Of a stretch of DNA of 64,000 nt, positions 52,628 to 61,636 are shown one piece after another. Within the stretch, counting starts at the first letter, position 1, and every line of letters begins with the position of its first letter. The notes beneath the pieces are model-generated. The model was not told the DNA's origin, ran no database searches, and saw nothing but the letters and a program-made list of their open reading frames with translations. Both the position numbers and the translations under genes were made by a program. Location of the stretch: positions 3,596,001-3,660,000 of the forward strand of contig NC_015578.1 in NCBI RefSeq assembly GCF_000214375.1, in the 5' to 3' direction. The stretch is from Treponema primitia ZAS-2. GTDB lineage: Bacteria; Spirochaetota; Spirochaetia; Treponematales; Breznakiellaceae.

Positions 52628-54829
52628 TTACTGTCCTCCTGGTGCACCGCGGCGCACCACAAATTCATTCCTGGGGGTCCAAAAGTTTCCACCTGCCTTG
52701 GCGGCAGCGGCGAGGAAGTGCTCCTGGGCCGAGACAAGGTCCTCCCCCTGAGCGGGGGCAAGATGCCGCCAGGAAGCGTCGCTTTTCAGTTCCCGGGCTT
52801 GTTGGTTATCCCGGCAATAGCTATCTAATATTTTCCTGAGTCGAACCTTGATATCCTCCTGAAGTACCGGGAACATCAATTCTACCCGGCGCTCCAGGTT
52901 GCGGGGCATCCAGTCGGCGCTGGCAAGGTAGTATTCCTCTGCGCCGCCGTTGGAGAAGTAGTAGATGCGGGAATGTTCCAGGTAGTGGCCGATGATACTT
53001 ATCACCCGGATATTTTCCGACAGCCCCGGTACGCCGGGGATCAGGGTACAAATTCCCCGCACCACCAGGACAATCTTTACCCCCGCTTGGGAGGCCCGGT
53101 ACAGGGCTTCAACAACATCCGTGTCTGCCAGGGCGTTCAGCTTTGCTATGATTTTTCCGGGGTGCTCCTGATTTGAACGCTTTGTTTCCCGGTCGATGAG
53201 TTCCAGTACACGCCGCTTCAGGGATGTGGGGGCAATCACCAGTTTCCGCATGGAGCTGATCACCGAATAGCCGGTGATCATGTTGAAAAATATCGAAGCG
53301 TCCAGGGCTATTTCTTCCCGGGAGGTAAAGAGCCCCAGGTCATCGTATTGCCGGGCGGTTTTATCGTTGTAATTTCCCGTGGAAAGATGGACATACCGTT
53401 TAATGCCCTCCTTTTCCCGGCGGATAATCATGCTTATCTTGGCATGAACTTTAAGCCGTGCCAGGCCGTAGACCACGATGACCCCGGCTTTTTCCAGGCG
53501 ATTCGCCCAGGAAATATTGCGCTCTTCGTCAAACCGCGCCTTAAGTTCCACCACTGCGGTCACATGCTTGCCGTTCAGGGCGGCTTGCTCCAGGGCTTTA
53601 ATGACTGGAGAATTGCCGCTGGTGCGGTAAAGGGCGGTTTTAATGGAAATCACCTGGGGGTCCGTTGCGGCGTCCTGGAAGAAGCGCACCACCGGGTCAA
53701 AGGATTCGTAGGGAAGGTGGAGCATCACATCCCGCTGGCTGATCCGGTCCCAGAGGGACTCCTCCTCGTTAAAAGCGGCGCTTGGATAGACTTTCCAGGC
53801 CTTGCTCCTGAGGGAGTCGAAGTCCCGGGCAGAGGCCAGATCCATAAGGCTGCCCAGATCCAGAGGACCATCAATTTCGTAGAGATCCTGTTCTTCCAGC
53901 CCCAGACGCCGGGCCAGTTCATCCCTCAGGCGGTGGCTTCCGGAAGAAAAGGTCATACGAACCACCGGCGAATGGGTACGCCCTTCGATAACCTCTTCCA
54001 TGGCTTCAATAAAATCCTCGTCCCGTTTTTCATCCACCGAAAAGTCTGCGTCCCGGTTTATCCGGAAAAGCATAGTTTCTTTAACACGATATCCCGGAAA
54101 AAGATAGGCCCCCCAGGTCAACACTAAATCCTCCAGCAGAGCCCAGCAGGTTCTGCTAACAGAATCAGGGAGCCCATCAGGGGAACTATCCGTCGAAGTA
54201 TCCCGGGGCAGCCAGATAATCCGGTCAAGCGCATGGGGGAGCTGGATAATGGCAATATGATCCTCCGCCTCCCCATCAGCCTGTTCCGGCTCCATAAGAA
54301 AGGCGACGTTAAGATCATTACCCGAAATAAAGGGTAGCTTTTCATCCGCTTCGATCCGTAGGGGTGTCAGGATGGGATAAACCTGGCCCAGAAAATAGGA
54401 TTCCAGATAGTCCATCTGGGTTATGGAATAGGTATCCGGGCGTACCAGTTCCAGTCCTTCCCGGGCGAGGAGGGGAAACAGTTCGTTCTGGAGGCAGTCA
54501 TACTGACGGAGTATCATAGAACGGGTCTTTTCCGCAGTTTTACTAAGCTGCTCCTCGGGTCGTAATCCCGAAGGATCAGGCCCGGCGCCGGCTCGCAATG
54601 CCTGTTTCATTGCCGCCACCCGGACCATAAAGAACCCGTCAAAGTTGGATGAAAAAATTGAAAAATACCAAAACCGATCCAGGGGAGGAAGATCCTGCCG
54701 CAGCCCCTCCTCCAGTACCCGTCCGTTAAAGTCAATCCAGGAAAGATCCCGGTTGAAAAAATGAGCAGTGGGGAGTGAGGAGCGAAGAATGTTAGTATCC
54801 TTGTCTGATAAATTATTGCCACTTGTCAT
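52628..54829 (-). CDS. ppk1: Polyphosphate kinase 1
   Basis: The 733-residue enzyme transfers ATP gamma-phosphate to inorganic polyphosphate, reversibly. The N-terminal FFNRDLSWIDFNGRVLEE is diagnostic. Catalytic His462 is in LKVHAKISMI, and a second His481 in YVHLSTGNYND; both correspond to the essential pair of E. coli PPK. It is encoded between Ppx/GppA (upstream) and the rRNA methyltransferase (downstream), all on the minus strand. The pairing with Ppx gives synthesis and breakdown in one operon. Confidence 0.95.
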   Translation of the reverse strand: MTSGNNLSDKDTNILRSSLPTAHFFNRDLSWIDFNGRVLEEGLRQDLPPLDRFWYFSIFSSNFDGFFMVRVAAMKQALRAGAGPDPSGLRPEEQLSKTAEKTRSMILRQYDCLQNELFPLLAREGLELVRPDTYSITQMDYLESYFLGQVYPILTPLRIEADEKLPFISGNDLNVAFLMEPEQADGEAEDHIAIIQLPHALDRIIWLPRDTSTDSSPDGLPDSVSRTCWALLEDLVLTWGAYLFPGYRVKETMLFRINRDADFSVDEKRDEDFIEAMEEVIEGRTHSPVVRMTFSSGSHRLRDELARRLGLEEQDLYEIDGPLDLGSLMDLASARDFDSLRSKAWKVYPSAAFNEEESLWDRISQRDVMLHLPYESFDPVVRFFQDAATDPQVISIKTALYRTSGNSPVIKALEQAALNGKHVTAVVELKARFDEERNISWANRLEKAGVIVVYGLARLKVHAKISMIIRREKEGIKRYVHLSTGNYNDKTARQYDDLGLFTSREEIALDASIFFNMITGYSVISSMRKLVIAPTSLKRRVLELIDRETKRSNQEHPGKIIAKLNALADTDVVEALYRASQAGVKIVLVVRGICTLIPGVPGLSENIRVISIIGHYLEHSRIYYFSNGGAEEYYLASADWMPRNLERRVELMFPVLQEDIKVRLRKILDSYCRDNQQARELKSDASWRHLAPAQGEDLVSAQEHFLAAAAKAGGNFWTPRNEFVVRRGAPGGQ

Positions 54830-54859
54830 AGTATTTCTCTCATTCCTCTTTTCTCATTC

Positions 54860-56398
54860 CTAATTCAATATCACTTTATACCCGAATACATTCTGGAACA
54901 AATCGGCTTTTTCCTCCAGCCCTATCCGTTCCAGGCTCAGGTCATAATTTCCCTGGGCATGGAGCAGTATGGCTTCGCTCTTCCGTTCCACCGTAATACT
55001 CCGGATATGCTGGGAATGGCCCCGGTCCAGGGCATCCGCCACCCGTAGTATGGAGGTCAGTTTAAGCATCAGGATCCGCTCTTCCCGTTGAAGGGCAATA
55101 TAACTGATATCCGTTTCAGAAGGGAGGTCCCCCCGGTGATAGCGGATCACATTGGCGACTATGTCCAGTTCTTCCCTGTGGAGGCCGAAGATCTCCGAAT
55201 TTGCAACAATATATTGGCCATGTTTTTGATGCCCGGAACCCCGAATGAACATACCGATGTCGTGGAGGGTGGCCGCCACTTCCAACATCATCCGCTCCCG
55301 GCGATTCATTCCGTGTTCGTGGATCAGAGCGTCAAAGAGGGTCATGCTGAGTTTGGCCACATGGAGGTTATGCAATTCGTCAAAGTGGTACTTCCGGCCC
55401 AAGTTAAGCGCCGAAGCGATCACCTGGGAAAAGAAGTCTTCCTGCAATTCAGGATCCACCCCCCGGGCCATATCAATGAGCATCCCTTCCCGGATGGAAA
55501 CCAAAGGAACCACCACTTGGGCGGCGGAGGTCCGTTCAAGGAACAGTTTGTAGACCAGAATACCCGGCACAAAGCCCTCGGCATCTGTAAAGGGCACGTG
55601 GAGTTTCTGTACCGTTTCCTCGACACTGTAGTTCTGGACCTTTTCCACAAATTTGATAAAATCATCCCGGTTAATGATCCAGCAATTTTCGTTGATCTCC
55701 CGACCTATCATGGCCGCCACCAGTTGGGCATCCGAACCGGCGATAACAAAGGTTCTGACGTAGACAAGGACCATTTCGGCATTGAGAAATTCCGAGGTAT
55801 TCCTGATGGTCTCATTGAGATACCGTTCCTGGGAGCGGATCGACCCCATAGCCATCCTGGACTGCTGATCAATCAAGATCGTTCCCAGCTTGAGGCTGTG
55901 GGCAGCCACCATCTTTCCCCGGCGCAGGAGCATAATTTCCGTGGACCCCCCGCCAACGTCAATGATCATCGAATTGGCCCGCCAGAATTGGGGGATATCG
56001 CTTTTCAGGGCAAACCGCGCCGCCAGGTACATCAGCCGGTTTTCCTCGATCCCCTCCACTACGGTAAAATTAAACCCTGTTTCCTGGCGTACCCGGTCCA
56101 CAAATAGATCCCGGTTCTTAGCCGCCCTGAGGGCCGAAGTAGCTATGCAGTGGACATTTTCGTCGGCGATCCCCCAGCCCCGCAGGAATTCCCGGAAACT
56201 CTGGAGCACCGTAAGACATTCCAGCAGGGACTCCCGAGATACCTGCCCGGAGGTAAATACATCCCGGCCCAGGGCTATGGGTTTCCCCGCCCGATCCAGG
56301 AATTTCCATTGCCCGGCGCCGTGTATCTCAGCGATAATTGATCTGATGCCGGTGGATCCAATTTCCAGTATGGCCACCAGCTGGGTCGATTTTTCCAT
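54860..56398 (-). CDS. ppx: Ppx/GppA phosphatase with C-terminal HD domain
   Basis: 512 residues. The ASKHA ATPase-fold phosphatase comprises AILEIGSTGIRSIIAEI and IIDVGGGSTEIMLL, typical of exopolyphosphatase or pppGpp phosphohydrolase. EGIEENRLMYLA corresponds to the EGxxEA/R loop. The C-terminus has an HD domain (VAATLHDIGMFIRGSGHQKHG). The first motif reads EIGSTGIRS where canonical Ppx has D-x-G-S-N-S. This is a modest departure at the phosphate-binding loop. The start lies 3 bp after the upstream glycosidase stop. Confidence 0.87.
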   Translation of the reverse strand: MEKSTQLVAILEIGSTGIRSIIAEIHGAGQWKFLDRAGKPIALGRDVFTSGQVSRESLLECLTVLQSFREFLRGWGIADENVHCIATSALRAAKNRDLFVDRVRQETGFNFTVVEGIEENRLMYLAARFALKSDIPQFWRANSMIIDVGGGSTEIMLLRRGKMVAAHSLKLGTILIDQQSRMAMGSIRSQERYLNETIRNTSEFLNAEMVLVYVRTFVIAGSDAQLVAAMIGREINENCWIINRDDFIKFVEKVQNYSVEETVQKLHVPFTDAEGFVPGILVYKLFLERTSAAQVVVPLVSIREGMLIDMARGVDPELQEDFFSQVIASALNLGRKYHFDELHNLHVAKLSMTLFDALIHEHGMNRRERMMLEVAATLHDIGMFIRGSGHQKHGQYIVANSEIFGLHREELDIVANVIRYHRGDLPSETDISYIALQREERILMLKLTSILRVADALDRGHSQHIRSITVERKSEAILLHAQGNYDLSLERIGLEEKADLFQNVFGYKVILN

Positions 56399-56401
56399 AC
56401 A

Positions 56402-57826
56402 TCACAGCTTGTCTATCAACATAGAGCATTTCCCCGAGGGGATGGGCAGGGTTTTCTTTTTCTTTCCCAGTATATTAATAGTAAAATAATACAATTTTTC
56501 GCTTTCCATGTGAATTTCCCAGCCCCGGCCGCTTTTATTGGAAAGAATGGTGATCATGTTCTTTTTGAGGGAAAGGTTCTCGATGCCCATGATTTCCAGG
56601 TTGGGGATGATCCAGTCCACGGTTTTCCGAGGGAGGGAGATAAACAGGCCGACGATGTTTTCTATGGTAAGACAGATGGTGGACAAGGCATCGTAGGTGA
56701 GGTACTGGGGCCGGGGAAAATCGGGGTTCTCCGGCCATTGGGCAGGACCTTCTTTTAAGGGCAGATAGGCTTCCCAGAGGTTGCCCTTGTGGTGGTTCCC
56801 GTCGGGGTTCATGGAGTCCAGTACAAAGTAGAGGTGGCGGATGGCGCATTCCCGGGCCAAGTCCCAGCGCTGGTACTTCTCCAGACCCTTGATCACCATA
56901 AAGGTCAGGTGAGGGTAGACCGAGCCCCGGAAGCCATTACCTGTTTCATCAAAACTGGGTTCCGATACGGCAACCGTAGGGAAAGGATGGGGGGCGCCAA
57001 AAAAAGTTGGATCCGAAAGTTTGTCGATGATCCGCTCCGCCTTATCATCGTTGGAAATCTCAGCCAGCAGGGGCCAGTAACCGGCAATGGTTTTTACTTT
57101 GATCCGTTTTTCGTCCTTATCAATATCATAGTAAAAGCCGTCATCCACATCCCACATCAGGGTATTCAGCCGGGTTTTCAGGGAAAAATACTGCCGTTTA
57201 TACTGAAAACTGGCATCCTTATCGTTCAGAATATCCGCCAGGGCGGACATATAGAGCACATTGATGGCCATCATGGTGTTGAAATCAACCGGATAAGCCG
57301 CCTCTTCCCGGGGGGCATTCGGCATACCCGTAGCAGCTAAGGGAACCTCGTAGAGGCCGTTGGGGCGCTTAAATACCGAATCGATCCATGCATTGTACTT
57401 ATCCAGGATAGGGATAACGTCCTTTACCCGCTTCTTGTTTCCCGATTTATGATAGAGGTTAAATTCCGCCCAGGCAAAGAGGGGCAGCCCCAGACCTTCC
57501 GGGTTATCCGATTCCACCACGGGCTCCCCATTTTCAATGGCATAAGCCGAGCGTATGGCCCCACTAGGTTCCTGGTGCTGGTAAAAGATATCCAAAGTAG
57601 GAAAAGCCTGGTAAATCCGGTTTGAATAGACTAAAAAAAAGGAGGAAAAAATGGCGTCAATCTGCTGAATCACCGGGCTGCCGGGGTAGGAAAAAAATTT
57701 CCCTTCCATAGCGCTTTTTTCGCCCTCCCCTTGCCAGCAGTCCTGAATCCACGCCCAGGTTTTATCATATATATCCACAAAATCCTGATCGTAAAAATGG
57801 ATCTTGGGGAAATCACGTCTTGTCAA
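56402..57826 (-). CDS. (alpha/alpha)6-barrel glycoside hydrolase (trehalase/GH63-like)
   Basis: The 474-residue protein starts at a TTG with AAGGAG 7 nt upstream. Blocks such as FSYPGSPVIQQIDAIFSSFF, ESDNPEGLGLPLFAWAEFNLY, NTMMAINVLYMSALADIL, GYWPLLAEI and NGFRGSVYPHLTFMVIKGLEKY fit the helical-barrel glucosidases of families GH37/GH63. There is no signal peptide, so it is cytoplasmic. The substrate could be trehalose, mannosylglycerate or a related alpha-glucoside. The operon with ppx and ppk suggests a link between storage compounds. Confidence 0.7.
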   Translation of the reverse strand: MTRRDFPKIHFYDQDFVDIYDKTWAWIQDCWQGEGEKSAMEGKFFSYPGSPVIQQIDAIFSSFFLVYSNRIYQAFPTLDIFYQHQEPSGAIRSAYAIENGEPVVESDNPEGLGLPLFAWAEFNLYHKSGNKKRVKDVIPILDKYNAWIDSVFKRPNGLYEVPLAATGMPNAPREEAAYPVDFNTMMAINVLYMSALADILNDKDASFQYKRQYFSLKTRLNTLMWDVDDGFYYDIDKDEKRIKVKTIAGYWPLLAEISNDDKAERIIDKLSDPTFFGAPHPFPTVAVSEPSFDETGNGFRGSVYPHLTFMVIKGLEKYQRWDLARECAIRHLYFVLDSMNPDGNHHKGNLWEAYLPLKEGPAQWPENPDFPRPQYLTYDALSTICLTIENIVGLFISLPRKTVDWIIPNLEIMGIENLSLKKNMITILSNKSGRGWEIHMESEKLYYFTINILGKKKKTLPIPSGKCSMLIDKL

Positions 57827-57851
57827 CAGATGCTCCTTGTTTATCCTGTCG

Positions 57852-57880
57852 AGATTAGTCTATGTACATAAAAAAGTCAA
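57852..57880 (-). promoter_or_regulatory. Promoter of the glycosidase-ppx-ppk-rlmI operon
   Basis: On the minus strand: -35 TTGACT (57875-57880), 17-nt spacer, -10 TAATCT (57852-57857). Confidence 0.5.
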
Positions 57881-57923
57881 ACAAAAATCCATTTTCCCGA
57901 AAAATAGCTACTTACATTGATGA

Positions 57924-57952
57924 TTGCGTCAACGTGTATTTTATTATACATT
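57924..57952 (+). promoter_or_regulatory. Possible promoter of the GatB-asparaginase fusion gene
   Basis: TTGCGT (57924-57929), 17-nt spacer, TACATT (57947-57952). The match is moderate, and the region is generally AT-rich. Confidence 0.35.
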
Positions 57953-58075
57953 CAAAATGGCAAATTTTCCAGTCAATTTTTTTTATATTTAACAAAATTG
58001 ATTGAAAGAAACCCCAAAAACCAGCTTGCGCGGGGAACTTCGTTGCATGTTGCCCAGGGGAGTGTATGAGAGGTG

Positions 58076-60622
58076 ATGCCGGTGTATAAAACCCATATTT
58101 CTCTGGAAGTCCGTATTTTACTCCATACAGCGGCCCTGCCGGCAGCTGTGCCGGGGATCAAGACTTTTTGCGCGTGTGCTGCAGAGGGAGAAAAAAGCTC
58201 CTGCCCGGTCTGCCGGGGGGAAAAGGGCGCGATACCGGTTCTCAACCCCCTGGCCGCCCGGAAGGCTTATCTCCTTATCCGGAGCCTGGGCTGTTCCATT
58301 GTCAAAAAAGCCCCCTATGAAAGGAACCTCAATATCCCCCCAATACCCCAAGGTTCGGATGGAAAACCGACAATTGCCCTTTCCGGTTTATCCATAACCC
58401 TGGGGGTGGATGGCGCCCTGGACATCCTGTTCCACCGCCGGCGCAAACGGATACGGATCACCGAGGTCCGGCTGGAGGAAGATGCGGGCCGGCTGACCCA
58501 TTCGAACCGGGGAAAGGGCGGACAGCCGGAAACCAGGATGGACTATTCCAGGGCGGGTATGCCCAGTCTGCGTATACGCACCGCGGCGGATTTTGAGATT
58601 GGCGAAGAAGCCGAGGTATTCCTGGGCGAACTGCGACGGCAGATCCAATACCTGGAGATTATGCCGGGAAACCCGCTTCCCGCCTGGGAAAATGTAATCC
58701 GCTGCAATGCCTATGTGGCCATGGCCCCCTATCCGGAAAACCCGGTTAATTTTGTCAAACTGCGGAACCTCAACTCACTGAACTTTGTGGGCAAGGCGGT
58801 AAACACCGAAATGTCCCGTCAGGAGGACATAGTCCTGAACGGCGGCACCGTGGTCCCGGAAAGCCGTCTCTGGAACGAAGCGAAAAACGCTACTGAATTC
58901 TTCCAAAACCGGCCTAGCGATGAAAAGCCCCGGTTTGTCACCGAGGACCTGCTCCCTTTCATCCCTGGTCCGGATATTTTGGAAGCCCTGGATAGCTTTT
59001 CCGTGGAACTCCCCGAAGCCCGGCGGAACCGCATGATTGCCGAATACGGCCTCACCCAGCACCAGGCGGAATTTGTCTGCGACGAAAAGCGCCGGGCGGA
59101 TTACTTTGAAAAAACCGTCTCCTTGGGTACGGTACTTCCAGCGCCGACTTTAGTCGGCAAGCTTCCCGCGGATATTCCAGCGAAGCTCCCCGCAGAGAGC
59201 CGGGAAGCTGCCCAGTGGATGAGTTCCTATATTATCAAGGAATGTAACCGCCTGAATCTGACCATAGCGGACTCCCCCCTAAGCCCGGAACGCTTCGCGG
59301 AGATACTCCGTATGCTCAGGGACCATCGTATCCACGGCAGCATCGCCAAACAGGTGGTAAGCGCCGTTCTGGAGGACGACAGGGATCCCCAGGAGCTTAT
59401 CACAGAACGGGGCTGGGAACAGCTTACCAACCGGGGGGATATAAAAAATATTGTTACCGCAATTATTACAGCCAATCCCCAGGAGGTGCGCCGCATACGG
59501 GAAGGGGATGCCCGGCCCATACAGTTCCTCACCGGTTTGATCATGAAGGAAACCGGGGGCATGGCGGAACCGACCCTGGTAAAGGATATACTCCGGGAAG
59601 AACTATCGGTGTCCCTGGTGTACGTCCTCTCCATGGGGGGCGCCATTTCCGGCCGGGTCGGGGAGGACGGCGCCGTAGAAGCCGGAGACGAACAGGTGTT
59701 GAAGGAACTGCTCTCAGGGGATGAATTCCCTGTAGACGCCTCCAAAGTCCGGTTCGAATCCATCCAGGTGGGGCGTATCCTCTCGGAGGAGATAGTCCCC
59801 TCGGACTGGGCCATCCTGATCGAAACCATCGCGGACCGGCTCAATTCGGGCACCGCCAACGGCATTGTGATCGCCCACGGCACGGACACCCTGCCCTATA
59901 CAGCCCCCCTAATCTACTGGCTTTTTGCGGATGCCAATGCCCCCATAGTTTTTGCCGCCTCCTCAACCCCCCCGGGAGCCTCTTCAGAGGCCAAGCGAAC
60001 CATGAAAAAAGCGGTGGCCCTGGCCCTGGGGAAATCTAAGGGTGTCTATGTGGTACATGGCGGCAAGGTCCTCTCCCCGCTGAACCTGAAATTTGAGCAC
60101 ATAGGTGTGGACGGTTTCCGGAACTGGAATATGGAAACCCCGGTTTTTTCCGGCACATCCCTCCTCACGGGTACCCTGGAAGCGGATCAGTACGTACTCG
60201 CCCAGCTCCTGGAAGATGCGATAAATTCCATGTGCGTGATCCGTATTTACCCGGGCCTCCGGGCAGACTACCTGGTTTCTCTGATGGACAAGGGTGTTAA
60301 AAACTTCTTTCTGGAATTGTACGACACAGGAACCGCAGGTTTTCGGGAGGGACCCTACTCTCTCAAGCGGGCTTTTACCCTGGGCAAACGCCGGGGAACC
60401 CACTTTTATTGCAGCTCCCAGCAGGAGGGCATAGTCGACTTTACCGGCTATACCAGTTCCCGGGAACTTTGGCGTGTAGGCGCAGTCCCCATGGGGGCTT
60501 ATACCACCGAAACCGCCGTGGCCCGCTACCTGGCGGCCAGTATTATTGCGGACAGCGAAGAAGAGCTGACCCAGCTCATGGACAGTGCGGTTTTTTCAGC
60601 CGGTGAGAAGGACCCGGTATAA
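58076..60622 (+). CDS. GatB-like tRNA amidotransferase subunit fused to GatD-type asparaginase domain
   Basis: 848 residues from ATG 58076 (GTG 58073 is an alternative). Residues 1-510 follow GatB from end to end: Cys4 zinc site Cys32/34/43/46 (FCAC...CPVC), GAIPVLN, RITEVRLEEDAGRLTH, DYSRAGMPSL, KLRNLNSLNFV, RLWNEAK, and a YqeY-type tail (380-510). Residues 511-848 are an asparaginase of the GatD subtype (SGRVGEDGAV, ILSEEIVPSDWAILIE, HGTDT at 601-605). Key positions differ: the GatB GLEVH is SLEVR, RCDAN is RCNAY, and the asparaginase TGGT nucleophile motif is MGGA (Ala523). The reading frame is continuous, so this is a true fusion. It may be a non-catalytic or repurposed enzyme, not a standard Gat subunit. 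Confidence 0.85.
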   Translation: MPVYKTHISLEVRILLHTAALPAAVPGIKTFCACAAEGEKSSCPVCRGEKGAIPVLNPLAARKAYLLIRSLGCSIVKKAPYERNLNIPPIPQGSDGKPTIALSGLSITLGVDGALDILFHRRRKRIRITEVRLEEDAGRLTHSNRGKGGQPETRMDYSRAGMPSLRIRTAADFEIGEEAEVFLGELRRQIQYLEIMPGNPLPAWENVIRCNAYVAMAPYPENPVNFVKLRNLNSLNFVGKAVNTEMSRQEDIVLNGGTVVPESRLWNEAKNATEFFQNRPSDEKPRFVTEDLLPFIPGPDILEALDSFSVELPEARRNRMIAEYGLTQHQAEFVCDEKRRADYFEKTVSLGTVLPAPTLVGKLPADIPAKLPAESREAAQWMSSYIIKECNRLNLTIADSPLSPERFAEILRMLRDHRIHGSIAKQVVSAVLEDDRDPQELITERGWEQLTNRGDIKNIVTAIITANPQEVRRIREGDARPIQFLTGLIMKETGGMAEPTLVKDILREELSVSLVYVLSMGGAISGRVGEDGAVEAGDEQVLKELLSGDEFPVDASKVRFESIQVGRILSEEIVPSDWAILIETIADRLNSGTANGIVIAHGTDTLPYTAPLIYWLFADANAPIVFAASSTPPGASSEAKRTMKKAVALALGKSKGVYVVHGGKVLSPLNLKFEHIGVDGFRNWNMETPVFSGTSLLTGTLEADQYVLAQLLEDAINSMCVIRIYPGLRADYLVSLMDKGVKNFFLELYDTGTAGFREGPYSLKRAFTLGKRRGTHFYCSSQQEGIVDFTGYTSSRELWRVGAVPMGAYTTETAVARYLAASIIADSEEELTQLMDSAVFSAGEKDPV

Positions 60623-60675
60623 GGGCCGTTACCACGCCTGGGGGTGAAAGTGTGACATTCGTCAGTCTCGCAGCC

Positions 60676-61587
60676 CTACAGCCAGAGATACACCCGGTGC
60701 AGTTGACTGCAGATAATCCAGGTCCCGCCTATCAGGAGGATCAGTCCCGGCAGGGGAGTTACCCAGGTGTCGGCGGAAAGGAGCACCGTCCTACCCAGGG
60801 ACACCAGGACGGAACCTATGCCGATGAAGACATACTCTTTGGCGCCCCGGGTGTAGGCGGATATAAAAAAACTGAGCATGGTGATCAGGACTATGCCTAT
60901 CTCAACCGTTTTAAACATCGTTGCAAAGCCAAAAATGACCAGCATGCTGCTGTCCCAGCTCAGGCCGTCTATGGGCACCCCCAGGGCGATGGTCAGGGTG
61001 GCCACGGCAATGATAAAGACCACATTCCCCTGCTTCTGCTGATCCAAACCGGCGGCATACACACTGGCAACAAAAAGGGAAAAAAGCCCGTAATAGCGGC
61101 CAAAGATCAGCACCCTGGCACTTATCACCAGTACGACACTGGGAAGATCCTTCACTACCCTAAAGGGAACCATGATCCGCAGGGATTCAAAGGCAAGGGA
61201 TACCACAAAAAGTGCAAAAAATAAAATCTCCGGGGACTGGGTTTTTTCAAAAAAGTAATAAATGAGGAACATGGTGATAAAAGCGTAGAGCACCGAACTG
61301 ATAGTGGTGACAAAGGCTACATAGGCCGCAGGCTGAAAAAAGGGGGCAACCAGGGCCTGAAAAAATCCCGCCGCCCGCTGGGCATCCGCCCCCACCTGGG
61401 GATAAACGGAAAAAACTGAAAAAGACGCCACCAAAGTAAACGCCAGGGCTAAGAGGGAGACCCCTATACCGGTTTTAAATACGATGTTTCGGCTCGATAG
61501 CGTCATAGTAACAGCATAAAGCATAGCGGGGTTGCACTCAAGGGGGAAATACCCTTCCTTTATGGCCGCACCCAGACTCCTATCCAC
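60676..61587 (-). CDS. Multi-pass membrane protein of unknown function
   Basis: Up to 303 residues with about eight TM helices. GTG 61587, ATG 61524 and ATG 61503 are possible starts; only the GTG has an upstream AGGGGG, at long spacing. There are no recognisable transporter or enzyme motifs. Helix 4 has VLIFGRYYGLFSLFVASVYAAG, and the architecture recalls 7TM/8TM membrane sensor domains without an output domain. It converges with the GatB-asparaginase gene and diverges from proS. Confidence 0.55.
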   Translation of the reverse strand: MDRSLGAAIKEGYFPLECNPAMLYAVTMTLSSRNIVFKTGIGVSLLALAFTLVASFSVFSVYPQVGADAQRAAGFFQALVAPFFQPAAYVAFVTTISSVLYAFITMFLIYYFFEKTQSPEILFFALFVVSLAFESLRIMVPFRVVKDLPSVVLVISARVLIFGRYYGLFSLFVASVYAAGLDQQKQGNVVFIIAVATLTIALGVPIDGLSWDSSMLVIFGFATMFKTVEIGIVLITMLSFFISAYTRGAKEYVFIGIGSVLVSLGRTVLLSADTWVTPLPGLILLIGGTWIICSQLHRVYLWL

Positions 61588-61636
61588 TTGAAAATCGGCC
61601 CCCTAACCGGGTATGCTGTCTTTCAAGGACTACACC

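Noticed and set aside
55088-56107. 339-codon plus-strand ORF
   Set aside because: It is antisense to ppx/GppA, which has clear motifs.
58076-60622. Fusion of GatB and asparaginase as a frameshift or assembly artefact
   Set aside because: The frame is continuous from a complete YqeY-type tail into the asparaginase domain with no internal start region or overlap, and codon use is uniform across the joint.
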